From NCBI RefSeq assembly GCF_003057965.1, contig NZ_CP020921.1, forward strand, positions 1,685,001 through 1,749,000: DNA of 64,000 nucleotides, read 5' to 3'. The stretch's first letter is position 1. The number at the start of each line of letters is the position of its first letter. Positions 63,109 through 64,000 of this stretch are shown in pieces. The notes below the pieces were generated by a model, which was not told where the DNA came from, ran no database searches, and saw only the letters and a program-made list of their open reading frames with translations. A program made the position numbers and the translations under genes. The DNA comes from Thermodesulfobium acidiphilum. GTDB lineage: Bacteria > Thermodesulfobiota > Thermodesulfobiia > Thermodesulfobiales > Thermodesulfobiaceae.

Positions 63109-63978
63109 ATGTCATTAACCGATTACAAAGAAAAGCTTCAAAATGCTGTTGACCTAGTAAATAAGAACGAGCTTGACCAGGGAAGAAAAGTATTACAAGA
63201 ATTAATTGATGAGCTTCATGAAAATCAAACAAACGAAGAAAAAGATATCCTTGCAACCGCACTGGATATACGAAGCCTTATTAGAGCCTATGGTAGAGAT
63301 TTTGAGGGTTCCATGAAGGACCTTGACGAATCGATTGCTCTTAGGAAATTTCTTTTTAGCGAAAAGTTTAGTAAAAATCAGGAAGACATTGCGAGACTAT
63401 TAACTCACAAGGGAATAAACCTAGGACAAATAGGTAAGCTTGACGAAGCCCTCTCTCAAATCAAGGAAGCAATTAATTTGTATGAAGAGTGTTATAAAGA
63501 TGGTTCGCTTTCCAACACTGGACTCTATACCCATGCCCTAAATCAACTCGCAATTACACAAAAAAATATGAACAATTTCGAATCTTCCTTTGAAGCTTTC
63601 AACAAAGCTATTGATATTTTAGAAAAGGAAGTAAAAGTTGATAACTCTCTTAACTTAGACCTTGCTGTAACTTATATGAACAGGGGCATAAACAATGTAG
63701 AAACATCAAAAACTCAGGACTCAATCGACGATTTTAGGAAAAGTATTGACATTGTTATAGATTCACTAAAAGAAAGGCCAGAACTTGTCGGACTTTACTC
63801 GAGGCTGGTATATTACTCCATTCTTTCAATGGCAAGATCAGGCCTTATATTGCCAGATAAGTTGGAAAAATTTAAAACAGAATCAGAATACGTGTTTAAT
63901 ACATATGGCATGACTGAGGAAGCAGAGTTTTGGATGACTAAAATCGGTGAACTATTTGCCCCACCACAAAGTTCTTGA
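63109..63978 (+). CDS. TPR-like helical repeat protein, unknown function
   Basis: This soluble 289-residue protein is built of helix pairs. TPR-like units are seen around 85-130 (GINLGQIGKLDEALSQIKEA), 140-175 (NQLAITQKNMNNFESSFEAF) and 185-215 (MNRGINNVETSKTQDSIDDF). There is no signal peptide. A GGAGG site precedes the ATG. It is divergent from the selenoprotein operon. TPR proteins usually bind other proteins; the partner is unknown. The 22 bases after its stop end the window. Confidence 0.8.
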   Translation: MSLTDYKEKLQNAVDLVNKNELDQGRKVLQELIDELHENQTNEEKDILATALDIRSLIRAYGRDFEGSMKDLDESIALRKFLFSEKFSKNQEDIARLLTHKGINLGQIGKLDEALSQIKEAINLYEECYKDGSLSNTGLYTHALNQLAITQKNMNNFESSFEAFNKAIDILEKEVKVDNSLNLDLAVTYMNRGINNVETSKTQDSIDDFRKSIDIVIDSLKERPELVGLYSRLVYYSILSMARSGLILPDKLEKFKTESEYVFNTYGMTEEAEFWMTKIGELFAPPQSS

Positions 63979-64000
63979 GGCCCAGGTTGTTAGACCCTTG

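Overview
The window is AT-rich bacterial DNA packed with short-spaced operons on both strands. It has no rRNA or tRNA genes, no insertion sequences and no CRISPR. The gene set points to an anaerobic, free-living, flagellated cell with two membranes: lptA, an LptF/G permease and tamB beside Firmicutes-like features such as a large SRP RNA, FliY and strong Shine-Dalgarno sites. Complex I subunits, a molybdopterin oxidoreductase, a flavodiiron protein, citramalate synthase and a tandem HdeA-like periplasmic acid chaperone fit an acid-tolerant anaerobic chemolithotroph. My best guess is Thermodesulfobium or a close relative; this is an inference from gene content, not from a search.

Layout. 1-4377 (minus): molybdopterin oxidoreductase, four-cluster ferredoxin subunit, nuoB and nuoD (cut by the window edge). 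4590-11362 (plus): queF, a membrane chemoreceptor, then nitroreductase, flavodiiron protein, cimA and a CPBP protease. 11363-11554: a perfect palindrome and a possible small RNA. 11555-13119 (minus): an RMD1/DUF155 protein and a membrane-anchored protein. 13340-20680 (plus): a TlpA-like lipoprotein, htpX, folE-folP-folK, a bifunctional nuclease and tamB. 20775-22775 (minus): a UbiB-like kinase and a phasin-like protein. 22965-23230: SRP RNA. 23283-27037 (plus): hotdog thioesterase, smpB, sppA, two cupins, ribE and a DNA glycosylase. 27024-29862 (minus): emrAB efflux pump with a palindromic operator in its promoter. 30124-30540: universal stress protein. 30589-38923 (minus): alaS, nitroreductase, slipin, NfeD, DUF3084, LptF/G, LptA. 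39151-41670 (plus): an iron operon with a small Cys-rich membrane protein, feoA and feoB. 41640-49846: comF, metK, a duplicated secreted protein, a PocR chemoreceptor, the HdeA-like protein, DsrE, molybdenum cofactor genes and a methyltransferase. 50079-51153: thiM and acyP. 51177-59306 (minus): flagellar operon fliK-flgD-(flagellar operon protein)-flgE-flgG-like-flbD-motA-fliM-fliY. 59424-62970 (minus): two small genes with in-frame TGA codons, a fused glycosyltransferase and gmhA. 63109-63978: a TPR-like protein.

The most notable finding is at 62400-62970. Two adjacent, mutually similar genes each carry one in-frame TGA at codon 32, preceded by a cysteine at codon 29. Both frames stay open and similar after the TGA. 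They read as tandem Cys-x-x-Sec selenoproteins, with a compact hairpin starting at each TGA. A standard gene caller would miss or truncate them. They overlap each other and abut the glycosyltransferase gene, so reading through the TGA may be coupled to glycosyltransferase translation.
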